Shown: in pieces, positions 42,691-51,316 of the stretch
How positions within the stretch are numbered: position 1 is the stretch's first letter
Layout of the letters: each line of letters starts with the position of its first letter
Origin: Pseudomonas sp. MM223
GTDB taxonomy: Bacteria > Pseudomonadota > Gammaproteobacteria > Pseudomonadales > Pseudomonadaceae
NCBI GenBank assembly: GCA_947090765.1
Contig: OX352322.1
Span: 1 to 64,000 of the forward strand
DNA length: 64,000 nt
Direction: 5' to 3'
Program-made: the position numbers and the translations under genes
The notes under the pieces: model-generated
Seen by the model: only the letters and a program-made list of their open reading frames with translations
Told to the model about the DNA's origin: nothing
The model's database searches: none

Positions 42691-42706
42691 ATGACGAAAT
42701 TGTAAT
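42691..42706. promoter_or_regulatory. Cargo regulatory box 9 (minus strand ATTACAATTTCGTCAT)
   Basis: Best match to the consensus, on the opposite strand to box 8. It lies 139 bp upstream of the OprD-family gene. Confidence 0.7.
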
Positions 42707-42844
42707 TGTCCTATCACCCTCCCGTTATCTTCGGCCTGCAAATATGAGCTCGCGCTACGCTAGGCGCGCCGCCGGGTCAGAACAACTAACGACACCCGCG
42801 CCGGTAAACATAATAAAAACTGCCGTGAATCAAAGGAGCATCGG

Positions 42845-44188
42845 ATGAAAATCAAAGTACCACTGTATTTGGCGGCAGTTTCTGCGCTGTCTGGAAGCTA
42901 TGCTATTTCGGCACAAGCTGAAGACAAGCCAGAAGGCTTCATTGAAGGCAGCAGCCTTACAGTGTTGAACCGTAACTTCTACTTCAACCGTGATAACCGC
43001 GACAGCACCGCCCCCACTTACAACAGTGGCAAGGGCAATACGAACGGCTACTCCGAAGCCTGGGCGCACGCGATCATCAGCAAATTCAACTCCGGGTTTA
43101 CCCAAGGTACCGTTGGCTTTGGCGTTGATGCCTTTGCCATGATCGGCCTCAAGCTCGACACCGGTGATGGGCGCAACGGCGGCCGTAGCTCCTTCGACGT
43201 GCTGCCCGTTGATAACAAGGGTGAAGCTCGCGACGAATACACCAAGGTCGGCGGCGCAGCCAAAGTCCGCTTGTTCGATACCATCGTGAAAGTGGGTGAT
43301 GTCTTCCCATCGACCCCGGTCGTCGCATCGGGTGACTCTCGCCTGCTGCCAGAGAGTTTCCGCGGTGTGACCGTTGAGAACACCAGCATCCAGGGCCTTA
43401 CCCTCCAGGGTGGTCGTCTGCATGCGATGAGCCAGCCGGTCTCAAGCAACCTGAACGACAACTTCGTGACGTTCTACGGCGGCCCGGTCAACTCGCCATG
43501 GATCGGTTACGGTGGCGGTGACTACTCGATCAACGACAACTGGACTGTGAGCGTCTACGCCAGCCAGCTGAAAGACGTCTGGAATCAGTACTACGCCGGC
43601 ACAAGCGTGGTTTACCCGCTGAGCGACGATCTGGCGCTGATCGGTGGCTTCAACTACTACAAAGCCGTAGATGAAGGTAAGAAGCGCCTGGGTGAATTCG
43701 ACAACAACATCTGGAGTGCCAAGGTCGGTGTGCGTTACGGTGCCCACACCCTGGCCCTGTCGCATCAGCGCAACAACGGCGACGACGATTTCGACTACCT
43801 GCGTCAGTCGGACTCGATTTTCGTCGACAACTCCATCCAGTACAGCGACTTCAACTCGCCGAAAGAGCGTTCCTGGATGCTGCGCTATGACCTGAACTTC
43901 ACCAGCTACGGCATTCCAGGCCTGACGTTCATGACGCGCTACGCCAGAGGCTCGGGTGCGGATTACTCGAACGCTAACCAGTTCTACATGCGCACCGACG
44001 ACAACGGCAACCCGCTCGACAATCAGAAGCGTTGGGAGCGTGACGTCGAAGTCAAATACGTTGTCCAAACCGGTCCGGCAAAAGATCTGTCCTTCCGGTT
44101 GCGCCAGGCAACCACGCGTGCCACTGCTTTCGAATCGGATCTGGATGAAACTCGTGTAATCATCGAGTACCCGCTTTCGATTCTGTAA
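42845..44188 (+). CDS. OprD-family outer-membrane porin
   Basis: A 447-residue OprD-family porin with a signal peptide (cut near SAQAEDK). The family N-terminus is GFIEGSSLTVLNRNFYFNRD. The SEAWAHAIISKFNSGFTQGTVGFGVDAF segment is characteristic, and the final VIIEYPLSIL closes the barrel. OprD proteins admit small organic acids or amino acids; the substrate cannot be fixed here. In P. aeruginosa, CzcR controls OprD expression, so an OprD-family porin beside CzcCBA and CzcR is notable. AAAGGAG precedes the ATG. Confidence 0.9.
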   Translation: MKIKVPLYLAAVSALSGSYAISAQAEDKPEGFIEGSSLTVLNRNFYFNRDNRDSTAPTYNSGKGNTNGYSEAWAHAIISKFNSGFTQGTVGFGVDAFAMIGLKLDTGDGRNGGRSSFDVLPVDNKGEARDEYTKVGGAAKVRLFDTIVKVGDVFPSTPVVASGDSRLLPESFRGVTVENTSIQGLTLQGGRLHAMSQPVSSNLNDNFVTFYGGPVNSPWIGYGGGDYSINDNWTVSVYASQLKDVWNQYYAGTSVVYPLSDDLALIGGFNYYKAVDEGKKRLGEFDNNIWSAKVGVRYGAHTLALSHQRNNGDDDFDYLRQSDSIFVDNSIQYSDFNSPKERSWMLRYDLNFTSYGIPGLTFMTRYARGSGADYSNANQFYMRTDDNGNPLDNQKRWERDVEVKYVVQTGPAKDLSFRLRQATTRATAFESDLDETRVIIEYPLSIL

Positions 44189-44294
44189 TTCGCTAACTGG
44201 GCCAGTTATCCATTGGCGGGTCCTGTTAGTAAAACGAGCATTACGCATTCACCTTGAGTGGCTTAAGTGCTCCTTTGGTAAAAGGTGGATATTT

Positions 44295-44319
44295 GGCGCC
44301 CATTGGGCGCCTTTTTTTT
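44295..44319 (+). terminator. Rho-independent terminator after the OprD-family gene
   Basis: GGCGCCC, loop ATT, GGGCGCC and eight T residues. Confidence 0.9.
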
Positions 44320-44321
44320 GC

Positions 44322-44471
44322 CTAAAATTCAAGTAGGCGTTCGATTGTACGCATCGCATGCCGGTGAAGTTCATGACTACACCAATGACCAGTCTCTTCA
44401 ATGTGAGCGACCTCGCCGTCATCTGAGCGGAACGAAGCCAGCACAAAGAAGAAAATAACCCAATACTTCAT
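44322..44471 (-). CDS. Small protein with hydrophobic N-terminus (49 residues)
   Basis: The minus strand reads MKYWVIFFFVLASFRSDDGE and continues through a His/Glu-rich part (HIEETGHWCSHELHRHAM) to TAG. AGGTGA lies about nine bases before the ATG at 44471. The first 14 residues could be a membrane anchor or short signal. Four histidines and one cysteine in the tail suggest metal binding. It is divergent from the orphan czcR, with box 10 between them, so it may be part of the same regulon. Confidence 0.6.
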   Translation of the reverse strand: MKYWVIFFFVLASFRSDDGEVAHIEETGHWCSHELHRHAMRTIERLLEF

Positions 44472-44565
44472 AAGGTCAAATCACCTGCTGGAGAGAGGGC
44501 CCGCAACTGTCAAACCCAAACCGCGACAAGATATACCGCCAGACTATCAACTGTATTACCTAGAA

Positions 44566-44581
44566 ATTACAAATCCGTCAT
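44566..44581. promoter_or_regulatory. Cargo regulatory box 10 (ATTACAAATCCGTCAT)
   Basis: A strong box-family member, 97 bp before the orphan czcR and 95 bp from the small gene on the other strand. Confidence 0.68.
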
Positions 44582-44677
44582 TTGAGCCCCGGCACGCTCA
44601 TTTTGATTTACCATCCCTTTCAATAATGCCGGCGCGCGTGCGCGGTTAATTGCTCAGTGATATCGAGACAAAATCCC

Positions 44678-45352
44678 ATGCGAATTCTGGTAATTGAGGA
44701 TGAAGTAAAAACTGCGGAGTATGTGCGTCAAGGTCTGACGGAATGTGGCTATGTCGTAGATTGCGTCCACACCGGGTCAGATGGATTATTCTTGGCTAAG
44801 CAGCACGAATATGAGCTGATTATCCTGGATATAAATCTGCCAGAGATGGACGGTTGGCAGGTCCTTGAGTTGTTGCGTCGTAAAAACTGCCCTTCCCGTA
44901 TCATGATGCTGACGGCGAGAAGCCGGCTGGCGGATAAGGTCCGGGGGCTGGAGAACGGAGCAGATGACTACCTGATCAAGCCATTTGAGTTCCCTGAGCT
45001 GCTGGCCCGGGTTCGCGCCTTGATGCGCAGGTCAGATCACCCTGCATCCGTAGAGGTCATTCGCGTCGCTGACCTGGAGCTTGATCAGAGCCGGCACAGG
45101 GCATTCAGGGACGGTCAGCGCATTGACCTGACCACGAAAGAATTCGCGTTACTGCATTACCTGATGCGTAATACCGGTGTGGTGCTGAGCCGCACCCAAA
45201 TTATTTCGCAGGTTTGGGATATGAATTTTGACTGCGACACAAACGTTGTAGAGGTGTCGATTCGAAGACTCAGAGCCAAGATAGATGACCCTTTCGAGAC
45301 CAAACTGATACATACGCTTCGGGGCGTAGGGTATGTGCTTGAAAAACGATAG
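44678..45352 (+). CDS. CzcR-type response regulator, orphan (no adjacent sensor)
   Basis: A 224-residue OmpR-family regulator very similar to the one at 23343-24017. The ATG at 44678 gives MRILVIEDEVKTAEYVRQGL. The receiver has IILDINLPEMDGWQ and LIKPFEF; the winged helix has [38 protein letters not shown]. No histidine-kinase gene follows, so it must take phosphate from another sensor, most simply CzcS at 24014-25432, or from a kinase elsewhere. Box 10 upstream suggests auto- or cross-regulation. The KT2440 counterpart is, from memory, called czcR-I. Confidence 0.92.
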   Translation: MRILVIEDEVKTAEYVRQGLTECGYVVDCVHTGSDGLFLAKQHEYELIILDINLPEMDGWQVLELLRRKNCPSRIMMLTARSRLADKVRGLENGADDYLIKPFEFPELLARVRALMRRSDHPASVEVIRVADLELDQSRHRAFRDGQRIDLTTKEFALLHYLMRNTGVVLSRTQIISQVWDMNFDCDTNVVEVSIRRLRAKIDDPFETKLIHTLRGVGYVLEKR

Positions 45353-45469
45353 TTGCCAAGCTCTCTAGTACCGAAAATCCGCTACATGCTCCCGTCGCTT
45401 GCGAACTTGAGGTTTCTGTTTACGATCCGCGGCGCTGATTCCTCACTCAACAAATGAGGTAGGCTGTAC

Positions 45470-45793
45470 ATGAGGTATAGCATTGATTATCAGCAGGTTT
45501 CGCAAGGACAATCCGATGCCAGCATTGATGCCTGTCCAGCTGACATTGTCTTCAACAGCGACCATGGCCTAGCTCTTATCCCGTGCGTTGGCGATGTTAT
45601 CAACCTCCCCTCTACGGCGGTCAAAGAAGGGGTTTGCGGCATCGTTAGATCAAGGATTTTCAATTATCTCAGAGGTCCTGAAGAGCTGTACTGTCACGTC
45701 AATATTCTCGTTGAGGAGGCGGACATCAATTTCGAAAGTCTCATCTCGGAATACATGCGCAATCAGTCACGTGCTCGCTCGCCTTCTTCATAA
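45470..45793 (+). CDS. Hypothetical protein, 107 residues
   Basis: No known domain. The N-terminal half is a short alpha/beta segment (DIVFNSDHGLALIPCVGDVINLP) resembling small beta-rich proteins. It reads in the same direction as the orphan czcR, 117 bp downstream, and could be co-transcribed. No signal or membrane span is visible. Function unknown. Confidence 0.5.
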   Translation: MRYSIDYQQVSQGQSDASIDACPADIVFNSDHGLALIPCVGDVINLPSTAVKEGVCGIVRSRIFNYLRGPEELYCHVNILVEEADINFESLISEYMRNQSRARSPSS

Positions 45794-45894
45794 AGTCGAA
45801 GGCGGGCCAGTCCATTAATGGTTGTGTATGGGTGAGGGTTCAGCAGAGCGAGCGCCTACTGAGCACCAGAGATGAATAGTCACAGCCTAGTGGT

Positions 45895-46422
45895 TTAACG
45901 CGGTACTGCTGGTGTACGCAGGGCCGGACTCATTGTTTTTTGAATGGCGCATTGCAGCACATAGAAATATAAAACCCCGGAAGCAAATACGATTGCGGAC
46001 AGATAAGCAAACTCAGAGTCTAAAACCCCGGAAACCATATACAATTTAATCGTGATAGAACCCATAATAATTCCGGTACAGTACATGACGCCTGTGAACT
46101 GATTGCCCAAAAAACTCAGTATGCCGCTGAAGGCATTGTTCGCACTCAACAGCATTGCTTTCAGTATCGTCCAGCCGAGAACTGGCAGAAAAGCCTTGAT
46201 CATGAAGGCGAATAACATCGACGATGCAAACAGTTTTATCGGGGTTTCTGCCCACGGCTTGATGGTGCCGTCTACTTCAACGCCGGTATACAAGATGATA
46301 TTCAGAATAATCGCCATAAGGGTGCATATGCCGAGGCGTATCATTTCCCGCTTAAGCGGGGCCATCATTATCACTGCGTGAATCTTGTTTCCAAAGTATC
46401 GTTTTAGTCCTTGGATCGACAT
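45895..46422 (-). CDS. Hypothetical integral membrane protein
   Basis: The ATG at 46422 has GGAAG five bases upstream and gives 175 residues; an ATG at 46476 and a TTG at 46506 are alternatives. About four or five hydrophobic spans (ICTLMAIILNIILYTGV, LFASSMLFAFMIKAFLPVLGW, VMYCTGIIMGSITIKLY, AIVFASGVLYFYVLQCAI). No family is recognised. It is isolated from its neighbours, with gaps of about 100 bp on one side and 190 bp on the other. Confidence 0.6.
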   Translation of the reverse strand: MSIQGLKRYFGNKIHAVIMMAPLKREMIRLGICTLMAIILNIILYTGVEVDGTIKPWAETPIKLFASSMLFAFMIKAFLPVLGWTILKAMLLSANNAFSGILSFLGNQFTGVMYCTGIIMGSITIKLYMVSGVLDSEFAYLSAIVFASGVLYFYVLQCAIQKTMSPALRTPAVPR

Positions 46423-46611
46423 TTTTCTTCCTATGCTCTCGGGTATGACGCTGTTGTAGCGTTGTATGACGGTCATGCTTTTACCCGAAGAGAGGTGACG
46501 CTTCAACGGTCCTGAATTGCGCAGGGGATCTCATGTCCTTCCCCTGGCTGGGTAGCTTGCTGAGAAATTCTCATCTACCTGCGTGGCAACGATGCGGCCA
46601 CCCCGCCGCCG

Positions 46612-48078
46612 TCAGAGCTCTGGAGGACTGGCTGCTGTCAGCAACTCATCGAGTGACGGAACCTTAGCGTTTGCACTGAGGACGAGTGTTCTGGATCGGA
46701 GTATGGATACATCAAAGAAAGATTCGCACTCGACTCTTCCGTTTACTTCTCTCCAGTGGGTGACTTCTGGTATCAACTCATTAGGCACCGGGTATAGTGC
46801 CATAGGGTTATGGAATACCTCCACTTCAGCAGACCACGGCTCGTAGCCATATTGCGGCCAGAGCTGACCGTAGTCGCTGGACGCTACATCCAACAGAAAT
46901 GGGATACCTCGTGATGCTCCCGGAGAACGGTCGAAAAACTCACCAAACCGCAAGTATCGGTACCCGTCTAGATGAGCTCCACCTGAGATCGGCACTCGGC
47001 TGAGCTTTGGCACTGTGCAGGCATTGGTGAAAATGACCGCTGAAAGATGGGCATTTTCCATTAGCGTAAATAGGCCGTTGGGGCGCCCTGATAGCAGAGA
47101 TGTCTCTTCCTCCACAGTTATCAGGTGCGTACCACGATGCGCAGATGAGTGAACTGCAAAGCCATAGAGATAGCTGATGAGCGACTCCCTGCTCCACAGC
47201 ATTGAACTGGGCGCATGGAAATCGGCTAAGGCCAGAATGAGCGGCTTACCCTCCACGTGCGGTAGGGATTCGTAACGCTTGTCCAATTTGTTTTGGATGG
47301 TCCTCGCAAACCTTTCTGCAGCCGCTCCTAAGAAACGCTCATGTCGGTCAGCGGGTGGGGGGACCGGCGAGGCGCCAAAATGCTCATACCGCTCTTCCGG
47401 GTTGGCTGTCACTGCTTCAACCCAGGCCTCATCTCCCAGCCTATTCTCGATGTGAAAATCGGGTGATTCTTTAGGCTGGGTGACCAAGAGTCCCTGTTCA
47501 CGAAAAATCGCTAATAGGTGGGCTTCCCAGAGGCGGGTGTGAAAATTCTCAGTCTGGCAATCGGGAACCCAATTTCTGTCTGGGGATGGCAGTGCGAGAT
47601 ACAGTTGATTCAGCGCCCACGCCCCAATACGGCGGCTTGGATCAAATAGTGATTTGAACACCACGCTTGGTGTGCGCTTACCCATTCTGCTTAGAGGAGC
47701 ACGTCGTCGTTCACCTGAAGGGAGTGGAAGCGGATGGGCTTGGGTATAGAGAAAATGGCTGATTGAGGCGCGGGCTTCGGACTCGCCAGTGGTGCACTCA
47801 CCATGGCTGAGGAGCACCCACACGCTATCGACACGACGCCGCAAGGTGACAATTCCGAAGCTGCCGGAATTGATATTTCGGGTTAGAGCGGCACAAGAAA
47901 TTCCGTCCTCACTAAGCCATGCCCCTACTGGCGGGCTGTCCCCAAACCCCAACCCTCGTGGAAGCGACAAAGCGATTAGATCGAACATCGGCGCAGCAAT
48001 TTCTTTCATTCGCTGATCTCGGCAGTCGTCAAAATGCATTCCATCAATGCCTCGGAGCGTGCCCGCCGGCGATGGCAT
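46612..48078 (-). CDS. Hypothetical protein with nuclease-like E...PDF...EAV motif
   Basis: A 488-residue cytoplasmic-looking protein. Residues about 180-225 read FHTRLWEAHLLAIF, then SPDFHI, then AWVEAVTAN, the order and spacing of a PD-(D/E)xK nuclease core (E185, D207, E221; the lysine of the canonical motif is replaced). I cannot confirm the fold. The rest is unrecognised, with WSRESLISYLYGF and HLDGYRYLRFGEFF segments. It is 12 bp downstream of another small gene on the same strand, forming a pair next to the distal transposon end, a common place for defence cargo. The start may be as late as 48009. Confidence 0.62.
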   Translation of the reverse strand: MPSPAGTLRGIDGMHFDDCRDQRMKEIAAPMFDLIALSLPRGLGFGDSPPVGAWLSEDGISCAALTRNINSGSFGIVTLRRRVDSVWVLLSHGECTTGESEARASISHFLYTQAHPLPLPSGERRRAPLSRMGKRTPSVVFKSLFDPSRRIGAWALNQLYLALPSPDRNWVPDCQTENFHTRLWEAHLLAIFREQGLLVTQPKESPDFHIENRLGDEAWVEAVTANPEERYEHFGASPVPPPADRHERFLGAAAERFARTIQNKLDKRYESLPHVEGKPLILALADFHAPSSMLWSRESLISYLYGFAVHSSAHRGTHLITVEEETSLLSGRPNGLFTLMENAHLSAVIFTNACTVPKLSRVPISGGAHLDGYRYLRFGEFFDRSPGASRGIPFLLDVASSDYGQLWPQYGYEPWSAEVEVFHNPMALYPVPNELIPEVTHWREVNGRVECESFFDVSILRSRTLVLSANAKVPSLDELLTAASPPEL

Positions 48079-48090
48079 CGGTGGAGGTAC

Positions 48091-48492
48091 CTATTGAAGA
48101 AGGGGGCTTTGCTCCACCAGGACGTCTCGGTTGGTGAAGATGGTCTCAATGGTTGCAGCCTCGGCAGCCACATGAGTCTTTCGCGTGATCTCTTCAAGGG
48201 CCAGTTCGAGCCGGTAGTCTTGGAAATACTCGTACAGCTTTTCAGAGCTCTCGGATATCTCCTCCCCACCATTTTTTGCGAACAAGATGTGGATGATCGC
48301 TGCGAGTGGGAGGGAGATGTCGAGATCCTTCTCTTCTGCATCTGACTCCGAGTTCAAACCGTCGAAATACCTCTCCAGATGATTCTGGAGCTCCTCAAGC
48401 CAGAACTGAGATAGGTTGCTAGGTAGGGAGCTTTCAGGCCCGGTCAGAAGGACTTCATCTCTGAATAGAGCCAGCAGATTGGGGTTTGCCAT
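48091..48492 (-). CDS. Small acidic helical protein, upstream partner of the nuclease-like gene
   Basis: 133 residues from the ATG at 48492, which has GAGG seven bases upstream; a GTG at 48540 would add 16 residues. It is acidic and helical (PSNLSQFWLEELQNHLERYF, ALEEITRKTHVAAEAATIETIF). No known domain. The 12-bp spacing to the next gene implies co-expression, and it could be an immunity, antitoxin or accessory subunit. This is inference only. Confidence 0.55.
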   Translation of the reverse strand: MANPNLLALFRDEVLLTGPESSLPSNLSQFWLEELQNHLERYFDGLNSESDAEEKDLDISLPLAAIIHILFAKNGGEEISESSEKLYEYFQDYRLELALEEITRKTHVAAEAATIETIFTNRDVLVEQSPLLQ

Positions 48493-49069
48493 GGAGGACC
48501 TCACGATTAGATTTGAGAGCAACTGGTCAGCATAGTCCACCTCAAGATGACCACCTCCTTGACGCCCATCCTGGTGCTCCTGAGCATCAGACGAGTGAAT
48601 CGCCCCGAAACCTGTAGATACAAAATGACCGCTTCTCGCCGTTAGCTGCCTTTCTTGAAGGACAGCTTTGGGTCGATAGCGGCCTTCGTGGAGGTTGGTG
48701 TCTACGGGGTCGGTTTAGTCATTCTGAATCTCCGGTTTCACCTCCGTGAGGCCGGCCATCGTCATGCATCAGATCTTGATTGACACGCGTGCCGCTTTGG
48801 ATAGCCTTGCAATTGAGGGCTGCAACTGCGCATTTGTCGGGCCTGGGTACCAGCATGAGCCCCCGCAATTTTGGCAGCAGAGGAAGCTGGTTCCTCTGAA
48901 GTAGTGACGGCGGGCATTGCCAGTCGGATTCTGAACCCAAGGTCGCCAGACTAGGAGCTAAAGGATCGCTGCGACTACTCCTCATCCCTTACCGAAAAGT
49001 CACGCGTCGGTCGTAAACGGCCCTTTCCAGGCCAATCAACTTTTGTGATTGGTGAGTAGGGATTTCTCG
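48493..49069. other. Gene-poor region at the distal end of the element
   Basis: No supported gene. An 88-codon minus-strand frame at 48719-48985 lacks a ribosome site and family features. The promoter of the pair at 46612-48492 should lie near 48500-48600. Confidence 0.5.
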
Positions 49070-49165
49070 GCTTTTCTGTGAAAAGCACCCCTTCATTTCA
49101 CAAAAAAAATGGCGAAGATTCCAATTTCACGGGGTCTGGCCTATCACCTATTTTGTGAACCTACA
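49041..49165 (-). repeat. Transposon end, distal side, with repeated putative TnsB sites
   Basis: On the minus strand it begins TGTAGGTTCACAAAATAGG. Further in, TTCACA/TTTCAC cores recur: the palindrome GCTTTTCTGTGAAAAGC at 49070-49086, TTTCACAAAAAAAATGG at 49096-49112, and a TCACAAAAG site near 49041-49048. Multiple sites at the end away from the tns genes resemble the Tn7 end structure. Confidence 0.7.
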
Positions 49166-49170
49166 TCAGG
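49166..49170. repeat. Target-site duplication, distal side (TCAGG)
   Basis: An exact copy of the five bases after gyrB (6207-6211). Removing 6212-49170 restores the gyrB stop followed by TCAGGTGTAACTCG. Confidence 0.92.
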
Positions 49171-49184
49171 TGTAACTCGCCACA

Positions 49185-49218
49185 CACTAAAAAGCCCGCT
49201 GATGCGGGCTTTTTAGTG
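49185..49218. terminator. Original bidirectional terminator between gyrB and the RcnB-like gene
   Basis: A perfect 15-bp inverted repeat, CACTAAAAAGCCCGC/GCGGGCTTTTTAGTG, with loop TGAT. Before the insertion it lay about 20 bp after gyrB and ended both gyrB and the convergent gene. Confidence 0.9.
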
Positions 49219-49229
49219 CCTGCAAAAAA

Positions 49230-49638
49230 TCAGTAGCCGGTGAGAATGTTCACGATCACACCACTGGCAATCGCCACCAACACATAGTCGCCGTTCACGT
49301 ACAACCAACGGTGGTCCCCGCGGTGGCGCATACAGGTGGCGCGCTTTCCAGTCGGTCACCCAGTAACGGTCCCCACGGTAGTGTGGGTCAACGGCATGAC
49401 CACGCTGCCACTGCTGATGAGGTACTGGCATGCCCTGCTGCGGTCGGAAGTTCGGGTTGCGGTAAGCGGGTGCTCGTCCGTTGTCATGTCGGCCTTGCTG
49501 CTTCGGCTGGCCATGCGGTGGGTTGCCTTGGTGCGATGGACCATCATCATGCCGGTCGGGTGGGCCCGGCTGCGCGAAGCTGGCCAACGGTGCGCTGAGC
49601 ATGAGCGCGGCGCAGATCACGGTTAGGGTTTTCTTCAT
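49230..49638 (-). pseudogene. RcnB-like periplasmic protein, frameshifted in its C-terminal part
   Basis: RcnB-family proteins are small periplasmic factors linked to nickel/cobalt handling. The start is ATG 49638 with a signal peptide (MKKTLTVICAALMLSAPLASFA), then a Pro/His/Gln-rich part and WVTDWKARHLYAPPRG. The open frame then becomes unrelated and ends at 49213. The next frame carries the expected family ending (DHRWLYVNGDYVLVAIASG, then VIVNILTGY) to a stop at 49230-49232. A one-base shift near 49318-49325 separates them. It lies outside the transposon. It may be a real loss or a sequencing error. Confidence 0.72.
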
Positions 49639-49802
49639 TTGACGCGGTCCTCTGCATATTAACGCCCGGTTGTAACTGCCTGGGTACCGGGTACGGTTAA
49701 GCAATCAGACCACGGTTCTAGCCGTTTAATGTAAGGGCAGAGGTAAAGGTCAGGTAAAGCTGCAGGTGGGGTGAACACTGTGGGAGCGTTTGCCAACATT
49801 TG

Positions 49803-51095
49803 TTAGTTCAGCCCAAGGGCCTTCAAGCGGCGATAGAGGGTACGTTCACTCATGCCAAGATGGCTGGCCAGTTCACTGCGCGAACCCTTGAACTGTTCCA
49901 GCGCCTGCGCCAGCTCACCCAGGTTGCTGCGACGGCCACCTGTGGTGAACGCCCCCGCCGGCCCGATATCTTCCGGCAAGTGTTCAGGGCGGATCAGCCC
50001 GTCATCGGCAAACAACCGCGCCCTTTCCAGAATATTGCGCAGCTCGCGGATATTGCCCGGAAACGGATGCAACTCAAGTTGCTGCAAGGCATCGTCACTC
50101 AGCCTGGGCGTCGGCTTGCCGGCCATGCGCTGCAGCAGGCTCTGCGCGAGCAGCGGCAGGTCTTCCACCCGCTCGCGCAACGCCGGCAGGCGAATCGGGA
50201 AGCCGCTGATGCGGTAATACAGGTCTTCACGGAAGGTACCCTCGGCAACCATCTGTTTGAGCGGCTTGTGAGTGGCCGATACCAGGCGGAAATCTGAATG
50301 CACCGTGCGCAGGCTGCCCACCGGGCGGAAGCTGCCGGACTCGATCAGACGCAGCAGCTTCACCTGCATTGCCAATGGCACTTCGCCGATTTCGTCGAGG
50401 AACAGTGTGCCGCCATGGGCCGCCTCGGCCAGGCCGATCTTGCGCTGGTTGGCACCGGTGAACGCGCCTTTCTCGTAACCGAACAACTCGCTTTCGAACA
50501 ACGATTCAGTCAGGCCAGTGCAGTCGACCACCACCAGCGGGCCGTTGGCTCTGGGGCTGCCCATGTGTACCGCACGGGCGAACAGTTCTTTACCGCTACC
50601 CGACTCACCCTGCAGCAGCACCGGTATCTGCGCTGGCGCCGCACGTTGCAGGCTGGCCAAGGCAGCCTTGAAGGCGGGTGCGCGACCGACCAGGCCCTGC
50701 TCCTGAGGTTGCGCTGACGCGAGGGTGATGGTGGTCAGGCGTTCGACAAAGGCCACCACCCTGCCCTGTTCATCCAGTATTGGCCGCAGCTCGACATCGA
50801 CATGCTCGGGGCCGCGTGGTGTGTGATGAACATGCAGCACTCGCTCGGGCACCTTGCTGTCCCACGCCTTGCGCATGGGGCAATGCTCGCCGGCCTGGTC
50901 GCACGGTACGGCATAGTGGTGCGAGACCTTGTGGCACTTCTCACCCAGCGGGGCCTGGTCATGGCGGCCGAACTGACGGCGATAGGCGGCGTTGGCAGCC
51001 AGGATGTTGTAGTCGGTGTCCAGCACGATTGCCGGCAGGGCGTCGTGCTCAAGGTAGGAAACCAAGGCTAGGATGAGGGGATGAGCTTCAGGCAT
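49803..51095 (-). CDS. fisR: FisR-type sigma-54-dependent sulfide/sulfane-sulfur regulator
   Basis: Sigma-54 activators open promoters with AAA+ ATPase power; FisR proteins sense sulfane sulfur through cysteines. The ATG at 51095 gives 430 residues. The N-terminal domain has three cysteines (C54, C65, C72 in [13 protein letters not shown]...HCPM) with the 11- and 7-residue spacing I recall for FisR. The AAA+ core has GESGSGKE (163-170) and the sigma-54 contact loop GAFTGA (210-215). The C-terminus has a Fis helix-turn-helix ([24 protein letters not shown]). It is divergent from the persulfide dioxygenase-sqr-tauE operon, which it probably activates. Confidence 0.87.
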   Translation of the reverse strand: MPEAHPLILALVSYLEHDALPAIVLDTDYNILAANAAYRRQFGRHDQAPLGEKCHKVSHHYAVPCDQAGEHCPMRKAWDSKVPERVLHVHHTPRGPEHVDVELRPILDEQGRVVAFVERLTTITLASAQPQEQGLVGRAPAFKAALASLQRAAPAQIPVLLQGESGSGKELFARAVHMGSPRANGPLVVVDCTGLTESLFESELFGYEKGAFTGANQRKIGLAEAAHGGTLFLDEIGEVPLAMQVKLLRLIESGSFRPVGSLRTVHSDFRLVSATHKPLKQMVAEGTFREDLYYRISGFPIRLPALRERVEDLPLLAQSLLQRMAGKPTPRLSDDALQQLELHPFPGNIRELRNILERARLFADDGLIRPEHLPEDIGPAGAFTTGGRRSNLGELAQALEQFKGSRSELASHLGMSERTLYRRLKALGLN

Positions 51096-51134
51096 GACGG
51101 CACCGTATGGATGACCGGCGCAGGGTAACAAGGA

Positions 51135-51195
51135 CTGCCAAACACTGCCATTGGCTGACAGTCGACTGCCACCCGCACTGCCAGTTTTGCTGCCA
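51135..51195 (+). promoter_or_regulatory. Upstream activating region: five CTGCCA repeats
   Basis: CTGCCA occurs at 51135, 51145, 51166, 51178 and 51190, with steps of 10, 21, 12 and 12 bp, close to helical phasing. It lies 49-109 bp before the likely -24 element, the place for a FisR enhancer. Confidence 0.5.
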
Positions 51196-51243
51196 GTTGT
51201 TTGCAACGGGCCGGATTCATTGGGCCATGCACGGTAAAAAGCC

Positions 51244-51259
51244 TGGCATGCATCTTGAT
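51244..51259 (+). promoter_or_regulatory. Probable sigma-54 promoter of the persulfide dioxygenase operon
   Basis: TGGCATGCATCTTGAT has a perfect -24 TGGCA and a -12 TTGA, with ten bases between GG and the G of the -12 element. One -12 base differs from consensus. It lies 58 bp before the gene start. Confidence 0.5.
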
Positions 51260-51316
51260 AAACCTCCTGTCACTGCCTACGCCTTACAAGGCGGGGCGGA
51301 TAAATTGGAGAACGTG

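Larger units (their letters stand above)
42441..42844. other. Divergent promoter region between czcC and the OprD-family gene
   Basis: No gene seen. It contains two oppositely oriented boxes (42565-42580 and 42691-42706), and a third degenerate ATTACAA half-site near 42593. The layout suits shared metal control of both transcripts. Confidence 0.6.

Noticed and set aside
48719..48985. 88-codon minus-strand frame near the distal end
   Set aside because: No ribosome site, low-complexity composition.
51191..51205. TGCCAGTTGTTTGCA as a sigma-54 promoter
   Set aside because: Lacks the -24 GG and the spacing is one base short; 51244-51259 fits better.
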